Of a stretch of 64,000 nt of DNA, positions 36,266-44,260 are shown in pieces. The DNA is taken from the NCBI GenBank assembly GCA_023823795.1, contig CP085710.1, positions 186,001 to 250,000 on the forward strand. The letters are read 5' to 3'. Both the position numbers and the translations under genes were made by a program. Under the pieces are notes generated by a model that saw nothing but the letters and a program-made list of their open reading frames with translations, was not told the origin of the DNA and did not search any database. The stretch's first letter is position 1, and every line of letters begins with the position of its first letter. The DNA is from Bacillus sp. F19 (GTDB lineage Bacteria; Bacillota; Bacilli; Bacillales; Bacillaceae).

Positions 36266-37981
36266 TTAAGACTGAAACTGGGCTTCATAAAGCCTGCGGT
36301 ACCCTTTCCCTTCTGCCATCAGTTCATCATGTGAACCCTGTTCAGCAATGCCCTCTTTATTTACCACAATGATTCTGTCTGCGTTCTTAATCGTTGCGAG
36401 CCTGTGGGCGATGACAAGTGTTGTCCTGCCTGCAGACAGCTTTGCCAGAGATTCCTGAATGGCTTTTTCCGTCTCGGTATCAAGGGCGGAGGTAGCTTCA
36501 TCAAGTATAAGAATTGGCGGATTCTTAAGGAACATTCTTGCAATAGACAAGCGCTGCTTTTGTCCGCCGGATAATTTGACGCCGCGCTCTCCAATTACCG
36601 TATCAAGCCCGTTTGGAAGAGAAAAAATCAGTTCTTCTAATTGTGCATGCTTCGCTGCAAGCCTTATGTCATGCTCCGTTGCATCAAGCTTGCCATAAGC
36701 AATGTTTTCTCTCATCGTTCCGGAAAAAAGGAACACATCCTGCTGGACAATTCCGATTTGCCTCCGCAGAGAGTGAAGAGTCAAGTCGCGGATATCCGTG
36801 CCATCAATCATAATTCGGCCTTCGCTCACTTCATAAAATCGTGGAAGAAGACTGCATAGCGTCGTTTTCCCGGCGCCGGAAGGGCCTACAAATGCAACGG
36901 TCTCACCGGCATGAATCGTTAAATCAATTTCGTTTAATACATTGTCCTCATTCTGATAACCAAAGGATACACCTTCATAGCGAATATCCCCGGTAAATGA
37001 TAAAGCGTCAGCTGCATCCGGTTTATCTTCAATGTCGGGTTCTGTATCAATCAATTCAATATAACGCTTAAATCCGGCGATTCCTTTCGGATAGCTTTCG
37101 ATGATGGCGTTGATCTTTTCAATCGGACGGAAAAGAACATTCGTTAACAGGACAAAGCCGATAAACTCACCGTAGGAAAGCTCATTTTGAATCACGAACC
37201 AAGTGCCGCACACTAAGACAAACAGTGTGACAAGGCGCATAAGGAAGTAGCTGATTGATAAGTTCATAGCCATAATTTTATAAGCGAGCAGTTTTGATAA
37301 GCGGAAGCGCAGGTTGTTTTCCTGAAACTGGGCTTTCTCAAATCTTTCATTTCCGAAAGCCTGCACAACGCGAATTCCGCTGACGTTGTTTTCGACACGT
37401 GCGCTGAAATCAGCAACGTCTGTATAGAGCTGATGAATTGCACCTGTCATTTTATTATTAAAATAAATGGCAAGGAAAAGGAGGAATGGAATGACTAAGA
37501 ATGTCAGCAGCGCGAGCTTTACATTTATAACAAGCATCACAGAAAAAGCTCCGATTAACGTCATCACAGCTATAAATAAATCTTCTGGGCTGTGATGGGC
37601 GAGTTCACCGATTTCCATTAAATCATTTGTAAGGCGTGAAATTAAATGACCGGTTTTCGTATTATCAAAAAAGCGAAAGGAAAGCTTTTGAATATGCTCA
37701 AACAGCTTTTTGCGCATATCGGTCTCTATGTTGATTCCAAGCATGTGCCCCCAGTAGGTGACAACGTATTGAAGGACTGTGTTTAAAATGTACAGCAAAA
37801 GCAATCCGGCGCATGCCCAGATAATCAGGTTCCAGTCTCCGCTTGGAAGGAGACGGTCAATAAAGGCGTTGACGACTAGCGGGAAGCCGAGCTCGAGAAG
37901 TCCGGCGATTACCGCACATGTAAAATCAATCAAAAATAACCCTTTATAAGGGCGGTAATAGGCGAAAAAACGCTTCAGCAT
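36266..37981 (-). CDS. ABC exporter, fused membrane and ATPase domains
   Basis: A 571-aa half-transporter of the multidrug/lipid exporter type. Six membrane segments occupy about residues 15-310 (for example LFLIDFTCAVIAGLLELGFP, FLMRLVTLFVLVCGTWFVI). The ATPase domain (about 330-571) has Walker A FVGPSGAGKTTLCSLLPRFY, Q-loop GIVQQDVFLFSGTMRENIAY, signature KLSGGQKQRLSIARMFLKNP and Walker B ILILDEATSALDTETEKAIQ. It probably works as a homodimer, since no partner gene is adjacent. The substrate is unknown. A palindrome at 38077 lies in the divergent promoter region. Confidence 0.92.
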   Translation of the reverse strand: MLKRFFAYYRPYKGLFLIDFTCAVIAGLLELGFPLVVNAFIDRLLPSGDWNLIIWACAGLLLLYILNTVLQYVVTYWGHMLGINIETDMRKKLFEHIQKLSFRFFDNTKTGHLISRLTNDLMEIGELAHHSPEDLFIAVMTLIGAFSVMLVINVKLALLTFLVIPFLLFLAIYFNNKMTGAIHQLYTDVADFSARVENNVSGIRVVQAFGNERFEKAQFQENNLRFRLSKLLAYKIMAMNLSISYFLMRLVTLFVLVCGTWFVIQNELSYGEFIGFVLLTNVLFRPIEKINAIIESYPKGIAGFKRYIELIDTEPDIEDKPDAADALSFTGDIRYEGVSFGYQNEDNVLNEIDLTIHAGETVAFVGPSGAGKTTLCSLLPRFYEVSEGRIMIDGTDIRDLTLHSLRRQIGIVQQDVFLFSGTMRENIAYGKLDATEHDIRLAAKHAQLEELIFSLPNGLDTVIGERGVKLSGGQKQRLSIARMFLKNPPILILDEATSALDTETEKAIQESLAKLSAGRTTLVIAHRLATIKNADRIIVVNKEGIAEQGSHDELMAEGKGYRRLYEAQFQS

Positions 37982-38076
37982 GAAACCACTCTTTTCTTTA
38001 CCATTTTCTATGATAAGTATAGCGACTGGCGCACTGTAAAAACAATGAAATTTTCACCGACTGGCATCTGGTCTTA

Positions 38077-38094
38077 ATTAAACGTTTGTTTAAT
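38077..38094. promoter_or_regulatory. Candidate TetR-type operator
   Basis: Perfect inverted repeat ATTAAAC-GTTT-GTTTAAT between the divergent ABC exporter and YqcI/YcgG-family genes. A similar AAACGTTTGTTTAA core recurs in reverse at 54295-54309. Confidence 0.5.
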
Positions 38095-38175
38095 AATATA
38101 AAAGGGGTTTAAGTGGTTGTTTGCAGGGTATTTAATGGGGGATGAATGTTTCACAATCTCTTTAGGAGTGAAAAG

Positions 38176-38916
38176 ATGATAACCAAATCTAAATACCTTT
38201 TAGAAAAAGAAGATATGACTAACCCTGAACTTGTTCCTGAATGGGTCATTCGTGAGTATGAAAATTTTCATAATGTAGTAACAGATAAAACCTTTCCATG
38301 CTATTTCGGGATGGCAGCCGAAAAAAAAGGAGAGCTCAGATATGCCTATGTTTCAAAGGAAGACTGGTCAAATCTTCCTGAAGCTCTGATTGCTTTCAAG
38401 CAATTATTTGATGATGCGAAAAGACTGATCCGCCACGGATTATTTGTTTTCGTGGAACCGGAAGAAGATGAAAAATCAATTCCTTATTACCGGGAGTATT
38501 TCTGGAACATTCTTCAATATCTTCATGACAATGACAAGGAACCCTGGCCTGAGGATTATCCTCATGATCCGGATCATCATCTTTGGGCGTTTTCTTTCGC
38601 AAATGAGGCTTACTTTGTTTTCGGAAACGCTCCATCATATAAACAGCGGAAAACGAGAGATCTGGGGAACAGCTTAGTGCTTGGTTTTCAGCCCCGACGC
38701 ATCTTTGAAGGGTTAGAAGGTACCTCAGAAGGCGGAAGCATGTCACGTGAAAAGGTGATAGAGCGCGTTGAGAAGTGGGATCAGCTTCCAAAGCATCCGA
38801 ACATCAGCCATTACGGAGATCCTGAACACAGAGAGTGGAAGCAATATTTTATCGGGGATGACATTCTGCCTATCCAAGGTAAATGTCCATTCCATCATGA
38901 AGCAATGAAAAAATAA
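38176..38916 (+). CDS. YqcI/YcgG-family protein
   Basis: A 246-aa soluble protein of the YqcI/YcgG family (PF08892 type), with the characteristic FPCYFG near the N-terminus (TDKTFPCYFGMAAEKKGELR) and the final KCPFHHE. Related proteins contain FPC and CPF motifs with conserved Cys; the two Cys here are in CYFG and CPFH. Function is unknown, possibly a redox or heme-related enzyme. AGGAG precedes ATG 38176 by eight nt; an earlier ATG (38146) with GGGGG is possible but adds residues not expected in the family. Confidence 0.82.
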   Translation: MITKSKYLLEKEDMTNPELVPEWVIREYENFHNVVTDKTFPCYFGMAAEKKGELRYAYVSKEDWSNLPEALIAFKQLFDDAKRLIRHGLFVFVEPEEDEKSIPYYREYFWNILQYLHDNDKEPWPEDYPHDPDHHLWAFSFANEAYFVFGNAPSYKQRKTRDLGNSLVLGFQPRRIFEGLEGTSEGGSMSREKVIERVEKWDQLPKHPNISHYGDPEHREWKQYFIGDDILPIQGKCPFHHEAMKK

Positions 38917-38918
38917 AG

Positions 38919-38948
38919 AAGCTGCTTGTTGATCAAGCAGCTTTTTTG
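38919..38948 (+). terminator. Terminator of the YqcI/YcgG-family gene
   Basis: GCTGCTTG/CAAGCAGC with a 5-nt loop and six T. Confidence 0.92.
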
Positions 38949-38984
38949 TATGCAAAAAGCTTTTCGCTATAAAAATATTGAAAA

Positions 38985-39050
38985 TGGCTAATAAAACTCT
39001 AAAAACGGCTAGAAAAAATGGAATAATGGCTAATAAAGTTTGAGTTTTCG
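38985..39050. repeat. Three degenerate 21-bp repeats
   Basis: GGCTAATAAA, GGCTAGAAAA and GGCTAATAAA start at 38986, 39007 and 39028, exactly 21 bp apart, between two convergent genes. On the minus strand the units read TTTTCTAGCCG and resemble TTTTGCGAGCCG of the repeats near 3250. Confidence 0.5.
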
Positions 39051-39095
39051 GTAATAACCTTGCAAAATCTTTTCTATGCATGCGATTATTTATGC

Positions 39096-40343
39096 TTATT
39101 TATAATTCTTAATATCTTTTAAAAGCACCCAGCATACAATCCCGATTGCAAAAAGAGACAGGCCGCAAATAAAGAGGACACGTCCTCCTCCAAATGCATC
39201 TGTAAAAAAGGAAGCGACAGCTAAGCCTGCAGGCGGAAGAACACTTGTGAGGGCACCAATCATTCCGAACACTCTGCCTTGCAGCTCGCTTGTTACTTCT
39301 AAACGAAGGATGACATTCACAAGCAGTGTACAAAAAGAAAACATGAAGCCTACCAATAGAATAAGCGGGATGCTCCATGCTGCGGAGTTTATTCCTCCAA
39401 GCAGCATGTAAAGCGGTCCAAGTCCTATCATGCTGCATATTATGAGGACACCCCGGTGCACCAGTTTTTTCCCTAAAAACATAATGAGTCCTGCACCTGC
39501 CATGTATCCAAGAGGAATGCTCGCCTCAATCAGTCCAAATTCAATTGGACTTGCCCTCCATTCTTTGATTGCCATAACCTGAATAATCATAAGAGAAGTT
39601 GTGAAAAACAAGATAAGGGTAGGAGAGAGAATAGTAATGGCTCTTGCAAACGGTTCTTTCCATATATAAGTGAAACCTGTCATAAAATCCTGCTTGAAAC
39701 TAGTTTTAGCTGCAAACGCTGCCCGATGTTCAGGGAAATCCTTTACGATGACGACAAGAATAACGGATAAAAGAAACATAAACGCATCAATTAAGATAGC
39801 AGTGACACCGCCAAAAGCGGCCACGACGACTCCGCCTGCTGCAAATCCAAGAGTTCTTGCAATATTATCTGCAAGACTCATGGCTCCTGTGGCGGTTTGA
39901 ATGTTTTCTTTCCCGACTACATCGATGAGGGAAGCGTTAAATGCCGGTGCTTTAAATAATCCTGATAAAGCAGTTAAAGCGGTTAAAAGTATGATGACCC
40001 AAAAAGGAGGCTGCACAGAAATCGCAGCTGCAAGCCCGATTACAAGCACGCACCGGATCAAATCCGAAATCCACATCATTTTTTTCCGGTTCATCCGGTC
40101 TGCTGCGGTCCCTGCAATGGAGGCAAAACAGGTGCTGACGAGAAGATGAGTAATTATTATCGCTGACATCAATGTCGCGCTGTCATACGTCTTCAATATC
40201 CAAATATTCAAGGCAATTGTTTGAAAGGTGCCTCCGAATATGGAGAGAGTATATGCAGCAAAAAGAGATAAAAAAGTACGGTTGCGCCACAAGCCGAGCT
40301 GCTTAATACCTGATTCTAACTGAACGGACTGAGGACTTTCCAA
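39096..40343 (-). CDS. MFS-family efflux transporter
   Basis: About 415 aa with twelve predicted membrane segments. The MFS loop 2-3 signature is visible as GTAADRMNRKKMMWISDLIR. It belongs to the MFS_3/enterobactin-exporter-like type (SLADNIARTLGFAAGGVVVA, ELQGRVFGMIGALTSVLPPA), often drug or macrolide efflux. TTG 40352 stands directly against AAGGGGG; the next in-frame TTG at 40343, nine nt away, is the better start. Its promoter overlaps two near-identical palindromes, so control by a dedicated repressor, whose gene is not adjacent, is likely. Confidence 0.88.
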   Translation of the reverse strand: MESPQSVQLESGIKQLGLWRNRTFLSLFAAYTLSIFGGTFQTIALNIWILKTYDSATLMSAIIITHLLVSTCFASIAGTAADRMNRKKMMWISDLIRCVLVIGLAAAISVQPPFWVIILLTALTALSGLFKAPAFNASLIDVVGKENIQTATGAMSLADNIARTLGFAAGGVVVAAFGGVTAILIDAFMFLLSVILVVIVKDFPEHRAAFAAKTSFKQDFMTGFTYIWKEPFARAITILSPTLILFFTTSLMIIQVMAIKEWRASPIEFGLIEASIPLGYMAGAGLIMFLGKKLVHRGVLIICSMIGLGPLYMLLGGINSAAWSIPLILLVGFMFSFCTLLVNVILRLEVTSELQGRVFGMIGALTSVLPPAGLAVASFFTDAFGGGRVLFICGLSLFAIGIVCWVLLKDIKNYK

Positions 40344-40360
40344 GGCTGTCAACCCCCTTC

Positions 40361-40464
40361 ACTTAATCGTTTAAGCGATTGCGGCCATATGAAAGGCGCA
40401 GCGCAATAGGTGAAAACACTTAAACGTTTAAGTTAAGTTTACGTTCAACCCGCATACATGTCAA
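40361..40464 (-). promoter_or_regulatory. Promoter and twin operators of the MFS gene
   Basis: On the minus strand TTGACA (40464-40459), 17-nt spacer, TAAACT (40441-40436), then the perfect 16-bp palindrome ACTTAAACGTTTAAGT (40433-40418) at the expected start point. A second, imperfect copy CTTAATCGTTTAAG lies at 40362-40375 near the ribosome binding site, 57 bp away. Confidence 0.75.
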
Positions 40465-40553
40465 TACAGCAAATTATCTTTCCGATGTAGTTTAACAAGC
40501 TGTGTTTAGTGATAAAGATAAGAAAAAGACGAATCCGTAAGAGGTGAGAGATA

Positions 40554-41151
40554 TGTTTTCAGCATTTACGAAAAATTTCAGTAAACCTAAAGGATTTCTT
40601 GGTATCATCGCCGGCAAGATTATGGCTCTTGAAAATCAAAAAACTGCGCATTAAACCAGGTGATCATATATTAGAAATTGGATTTGGCCCGGGTTACAGC
40701 ATGGGCTACATGCTTAAGAATTACCGCAGCATAAAGATTGATGGTGTTGAGGTATCAGACACAATGAAAGAGCAGGCTAAAAAAGCATTGCGAATCTGAC
40801 ATTGCAGAAGGGAGAGTTAAGCTCATGACAGCTGATGCAGAGAACGTTGAATTACGGCAGCGTTCCTATGATAAAATCCTTTCCGTTAATAACTATACAA
40901 TTTGGAACGATCCCTGTGCAGGGTTGGAAAATATTACAAAATCCTTAAAACCGGGCGGAGCAATCGCCATTACCTTGCAGCCAAGAGAAGAGGATGCAAG
41001 CGCAGAAAAGACAAGAATGTTCGGCAGGCAGATACACGATGACTTGCTTGCATGCGGATATGAAAACATAAAAGTATCATATAAAAATGTCCGTCCCGAG
41101 CTTACAGTTTGCGTAACCGCCAGAAAAAAAGATGGTGCAGGATTAAGATAA
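40554..41151 (+). pseudogene. SAM-dependent methyltransferase, broken by two frame changes
   Basis: GAGGTG precedes ATG 40554, which reads MFSAFTKNFSKPKGFLGIIA then ends at TAA. A second frame continues KLRIKPGDHILEIGFGPGYS (SAM motif I) to about 40798, and a third continues IAEGRVKLMTADAENVEL to KKDGAGLR at 41151. Compared with related methyltransferases the first break seems to be a deletion of roughly ten codons next to a short CTTGAAAATC-type repeat; the second is a one- or two-base shift near 40795. Two independent lesions argue for a true pseudogene rather than sequencing error. Confidence 0.8.
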
Positions 41152-41177
41152 ATTTAAGATACCGTTTCATTCATCCT

Positions 41178-41186
41178 TGTTATAAT
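41178..41186 (+). promoter_or_regulatory. Extended -10 promoter
   Basis: TGTTATAAT (TG-n-TATAAT) 31 nt before the small membrane protein gene; no good -35. Confidence 0.5.
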
Positions 41187-41216
41187 AAAAAAAGGAAAAA
41201 TAAGGATGATGATCGT

Positions 41217-41396
41217 GTGATAAACCGCAATAATATCGGTATGATTCTGTTTTTGACTGCCTGTGTCATGGCGATTTGCTATGTTTTTATCTTTAAAGAT
41301 ACTTCTTGCGGAATCTATATCAGAAGATTAGCCAGTATCCTCGGTTTGGCAGGATGTCTGCTTATACCTGGAACGGTAAAAAAAGGAGTGAAATAA
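41217..41396 (+). CDS. Small membrane protein (59 aa)
   Basis: GTG 41217, preceded by AAGGATGAT, opens a 59-aa frame with two hydrophobic segments (IGMILFLTACVMAICYVFIF and ILGLAGCLLIPGTV) and the basic end KKGVK. I do not recognise it. It has its own promoter-like element and ends one nt before the cupin gene start, with the cupin ribosome binding site AAAGGAG inside its end, so the two are probably co-translated. Confidence 0.6.
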   Translation: MINRNNIGMILFLTACVMAICYVFIFKDTSCGIYIRRLASILGLAGCLLIPGTVKKGVK

Positions 41397-41397
41397 C

Positions 41398-41886
41398 ATG
41401 AAACTTAAAACATTTATGTTTAAAGACGACGGCAGCATTCCAAATAATCCGGATTTGCCGCTTCTCGTTTACGAGGGAGCCTTTACTTCAACGGAACAAT
41501 TCGAGTACATGATTCTGGAACACGGCTGGTCGGGAACATGGATAGATGGTGTTTATGACTACCATCATTATCACAGCACCACTCATGAAGTTTTAGGAGT
41601 TATAAGCGGGAAGGCAAAAATCCTTTTCGGCGGGGAAAACGGGACAGCTGTTGCTGTTAAACAAGGGGATGTCGCAGTCATTCCTGCTGGCGTTGGACAT
41701 AAATGCATGGAAAAAAGCACAGATTTTCGAGTGATGGGAGCCTATCCGGATCAACAGGAAATGGATATGTGCACGGGAAAGAAAGAAGAGCGCCCAAAGG
41801 CATTGAAGCATATACAAAACGTGCCATTGCCTGAAAATGATCCTTTATTGGGCAAAGGCGGACCAATGTTTGATTATTGGAAGTAA
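41398..41886 (+). CDS. Cupin-domain protein (YjlB-like)
   Basis: A 162-aa single-cupin protein. The metal-binding motif is DYHHYHSTTHEVLGVISGKAK (about residues 58-78, shortened here to its key residues His-His-x-His and Glu), and the second is VIPAGVGHKCMEKS. It resembles B. subtilis YjlB as I recall it. No reaction is known. AAAGGAGTG precedes the ATG; a terminator follows. Confidence 0.82.
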   Translation: MKLKTFMFKDDGSIPNNPDLPLLVYEGAFTSTEQFEYMILEHGWSGTWIDGVYDYHHYHSTTHEVLGVISGKAKILFGGENGTAVAVKQGDVAVIPAGVGHKCMEKSTDFRVMGAYPDQQEMDMCTGKKEERPKALKHIQNVPLPENDPLLGKGGPMFDYWK

Positions 41887-41910
41887 AGCAGGCGAGCAGC
41901 CTGCTTTTAT
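41887..41910 (+). terminator. Terminator of the cupin gene
   Basis: AGCAGGC/GCCTGCT with a 5-nt loop and a short T-run. Confidence 0.75.
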
Positions 41911-41945
41911 GCGCAAAAATAATCTTGAAACTGATTCCATATTAA

Positions 41946-41997
41946 TTGACACCAAATCCAATCATCGTGTATTATATGTTTATAAGATTAAACATAT
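41946..41997 (+). promoter_or_regulatory. Promoter with overlapping dyad, ALDH gene
   Basis: TTGACA (41946-41951), 18-nt spacer, TATTAT (41970-41975). The inverted repeat ATATGTTTA-N6-TAAACATAT (41974-41997) covers the -10 end and transcription start, a repressor-like placement. Confidence 0.7.
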
Positions 41998-42024
41998 AAA
42001 CGCTTTAAAAGGTGGTTAAAATAA

Positions 42025-43404
42025 ATGAATACTCAAGAACAAATTCAAGCTCTTCTCTCAAATCAAAGAGCTTACTTTTTAAAAGGAAACACAAGAAGCG
42101 TGCAGGGAAGATGTAATCAGCTCGAAAAGCTTCGTCTTACTATAAAGAAAAATGAACGTGCGATCATGGATGCATTGAAAAAGGATATAAACAAATCCGA
42201 GTTTGAAGCCTATTCAACAGAAATCGGTATCCTCCTTGAGGAAATATCCTTTTCACAAAAGAATCTAAAAAAATGGGCTGCTCCTAAAAAGGTAAAAACA
42301 GCAATGACCCACATCGGTACAACCGGGAAAATTGTTCCGGAGCCTTTTGGAACAGCGCTGATTATCGCACCTTGGAATTATCCGTTTCAGCTGGCATTAT
42401 CGCCTTTAATCGGAGCGATTGCCGCAGGAAACACAGCGGTTTTGAAACCATCTGAATTTGCTCCAAACGTGTCTAAACTTTTGAAAGACCTTGTAGAAGA
42501 AACCTTTCCATCAGAACTTGTTGCAGTGATTGAAGGAGGAATCGAAACGAATCAAGTGCTGCTCGCCAAGAAATTCGATGTAATTTTCTTTACGGGAAGT
42601 GTGCCGGTCGGGAAAATCGTTATGGAGGCAGCATCCAAGCATCTTACTCCCGTTACCTTGGAGCTTGGCGGAAAAAGCCCTTGTATAGTGCACAAAGATG
42701 CTGATTTAAAGCTTTCTGCAAAAAGAATTGCGTTCGGAAAGTTTACAAATGCGGGTCAAACCTGTATCGCCCCAGACTATCTGCTTGTTCACAGCGAAAT
42801 AAAGAAAGAATTTTTATCTTTGCTTCAAGCTGAAGTAACAGAAATGTTCAGTGAGGACCCGCTTTTAAATGAAAATTACAGCAGGATGATCAGCGAGAAG
42901 CACTTCGACCGCTTAACGGAATTTTTCTCAGATGGCAAGGCTATTTTTGGCGGAAAAGCGGATCGTGATTCTTTAAAAATTGCTCCAACGATTTTAGATG
43001 AGGTAAATGCGGATGCTGCTGTTATGCAGGAAGAGATCTTCGGTCCGATTTTCCCGGTTATGGAATATACCGATTTAGATCAGACCATTACTTTTATTCA
43101 AGACCGCCCTAAACCACTAGCTCTCTACTTATTTACTTCAAGTAAACAGACTGAGCAGCAGATTATTGGACAGGTTTCCTTTGGCGGAGGGTGCATAAAC
43201 GATACACTGATGCATATTGCCACGCCGCATCTTCCGTTTGGCGGAGTGGGGGAAAGCGGAATGGGAAATTATCACGGCAAGTACAGCTTTGAAGCCTTCT
43301 CACATTACAAAAGTGTTCTTCACCAAACAACAAAATTTGATTTCAGTTTCAGATATCCTCATGCAAAAAATGGGCTGAAATTAATAAGAAAATTGCTTAA
43401 ATAA
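42025..43404 (+). CDS. Aldehyde dehydrogenase, YwdH-like
   Basis: NAD(P)-dependent oxidation of (probably long-chain) aldehydes to acids. The 459-aa protein has the class 3 ALDH features: IIAPWNYPFQLALSPLIGAI, AAGNTAVLKPSEFAPNVS, FFTGSVPVGKIVMEAASKHL, the general base Glu in LELGGKSP, the catalytic Cys in NAGQTCIAPDYLLV and EEIFGPIFPV. A mildly hydrophobic C-terminus (KNGLKLIRKLLK) suggests membrane association as in fatty-aldehyde enzymes. It resembles B. subtilis YwdH in length. AAAGGTGG precedes the ATG. The strong promoter carries a repressor-type dyad. Confidence 0.92.
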   Translation: MNTQEQIQALLSNQRAYFLKGNTRSVQGRCNQLEKLRLTIKKNERAIMDALKKDINKSEFEAYSTEIGILLEEISFSQKNLKKWAAPKKVKTAMTHIGTTGKIVPEPFGTALIIAPWNYPFQLALSPLIGAIAAGNTAVLKPSEFAPNVSKLLKDLVEETFPSELVAVIEGGIETNQVLLAKKFDVIFFTGSVPVGKIVMEAASKHLTPVTLELGGKSPCIVHKDADLKLSAKRIAFGKFTNAGQTCIAPDYLLVHSEIKKEFLSLLQAEVTEMFSEDPLLNENYSRMISEKHFDRLTEFFSDGKAIFGGKADRDSLKIAPTILDEVNADAAVMQEEIFGPIFPVMEYTDLDQTITFIQDRPKPLALYLFTSSKQTEQQIIGQVSFGGGCINDTLMHIATPHLPFGGVGESGMGNYHGKYSFEAFSHYKSVLHQTTKFDFSFRYPHAKNGLKLIRKLLK

Positions 43405-43409
43405 AAGAC

Positions 43410-43444
43410 AGCAGCGAACTGGACAAAGGTTCGCTGTTTTTTTA
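43410..43444 (+). terminator. Terminator of the ALDH gene
   Basis: CAGCGAAC/GTTCGCTG with a 9-nt loop and seven T. Confidence 0.92.
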
Positions 43445-43450
43445 ACAAAA

Positions 43451-43515
43451 AAGTGATTACTCACTTTACAAAACGCTTATTATCGAATACAGTATAAATG
43501 AGTGATTACTCACTT
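43451..43515 (+). promoter_or_regulatory. Promoter flanked by two identical operators
   Basis: AGTGATTACTCACTT occurs twice, at 43452-43466 and 43501-43515, each part of the palindrome AAGTGA...TCACTT. Between them lie TTTACA (43465-43470) and TACAGT (43488-43493), 17 nt apart. This is the expected layout for TetR-type repression; the TetR gene downstream (45712) is the likely partner. Confidence 0.8.
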
Positions 43516-43534
43516 CTATTTAGGAGGCATTTAA

Positions 43535-44260
43535 ATGAACGAAATGAGCATCGAACTCCAATCTGTTTCAAAATCATTCGGTAAAAAGGAAGTAATAAAA
43601 GATGTTTCATTTTCAGTAGGCAAGGGGGAAATCTTTGGCCTGCTCGGACCTTCAGGGTCAGGAAAAACAACCTTAATTAAAATGATAGTTGGAATTGAAG
43701 AAGCAAGCATCGGGGATGCGAACGTTTTAGGAGTAAAAATGCCGGACTTAAAATCTCTTCAAAAAATCGGATTTATGGCGCAGTCAGATGCTCTTTACGG
43801 AGAGCTTACCGGAAAAGAAAATATAGCTTTTTTCGCAGCTCTCAGCGGTTTAAAAGGAAAAAAGAAAAAAGAGAGAATTCAGTATGTGATGGATCTTGTT
43901 AACCTTTCTGAGCATGCATCGAAACGGACAGGAGATTATTCAGGGGGAATGAAGCGACGACTGTCGCTTGCAATCGCCATGCTTCATGAGCCTCAAATCC
44001 TTGTGCTTGATGAGCCGACGGTGGGAATCGATCCAATCCTGCGCCAGTCGATTTGGGAGGAGCTTAAAAACATCAGGCGTACAGGAACGACGATTGTTGT
44101 CACAACGCATGTGATGGACGAAGCTGAAAAATGTGACAGGATTGGTTTCATTCGCGAAGGAGTCCTGATCGCCTCGGGAACTCCAGAGCAATTGAAATCA
44201 GAAACGATGTCACACACCATTGAAGAAGCATTTTTAGCATATGGGGGTGCTAAACAATGA
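43535..44260 (+). CDS. ABC exporter ATP-binding protein
   Basis: A 241-aa ATPase of the drug/lantibiotic exporter type (ABC-2 partner). Walker A LLGPSGSGKTTLIKMIVGIE, signature DYSGGMKRRLSLAIAMLHEP, Walker B ILVLDEPTVGIDPILRQSIW, H-loop VTTHVMDEAEKCDRI. AGGAGGC precedes the ATG. The permease gene overlaps its stop by 4 nt (ATGA). Together with the TetR gene this resembles bacillary yfiLMN/yfiR-like efflux loci; the substrate is unknown. Confidence 0.93.
   Translation: MNEMSIELQSVSKSFGKKEVIKDVSFSVGKGEIFGLLGPSGSGKTTLIKMIVGIEEASIGDANVLGVKMPDLKSLQKIGFMAQSDALYGELTGKENIAFFAALSGLKGKKKKERIQYVMDLVNLSEHASKRTGDYSGGMKRRLSLAIAMLHEPQILVLDEPTVGIDPILRQSIWEELKNIRRTGTTIVVTTHVMDEAEKCDRIGFIREGVLIASGTPEQLKSETMSHTIEEAFLAYGGAKQ

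Noticed and set aside
38396-38791. 131-codon minus-strand frame inside the YqcI/YcgG-family gene
   Set aside because: Antisense to a recognised family gene; no ribosome binding site and biased composition.
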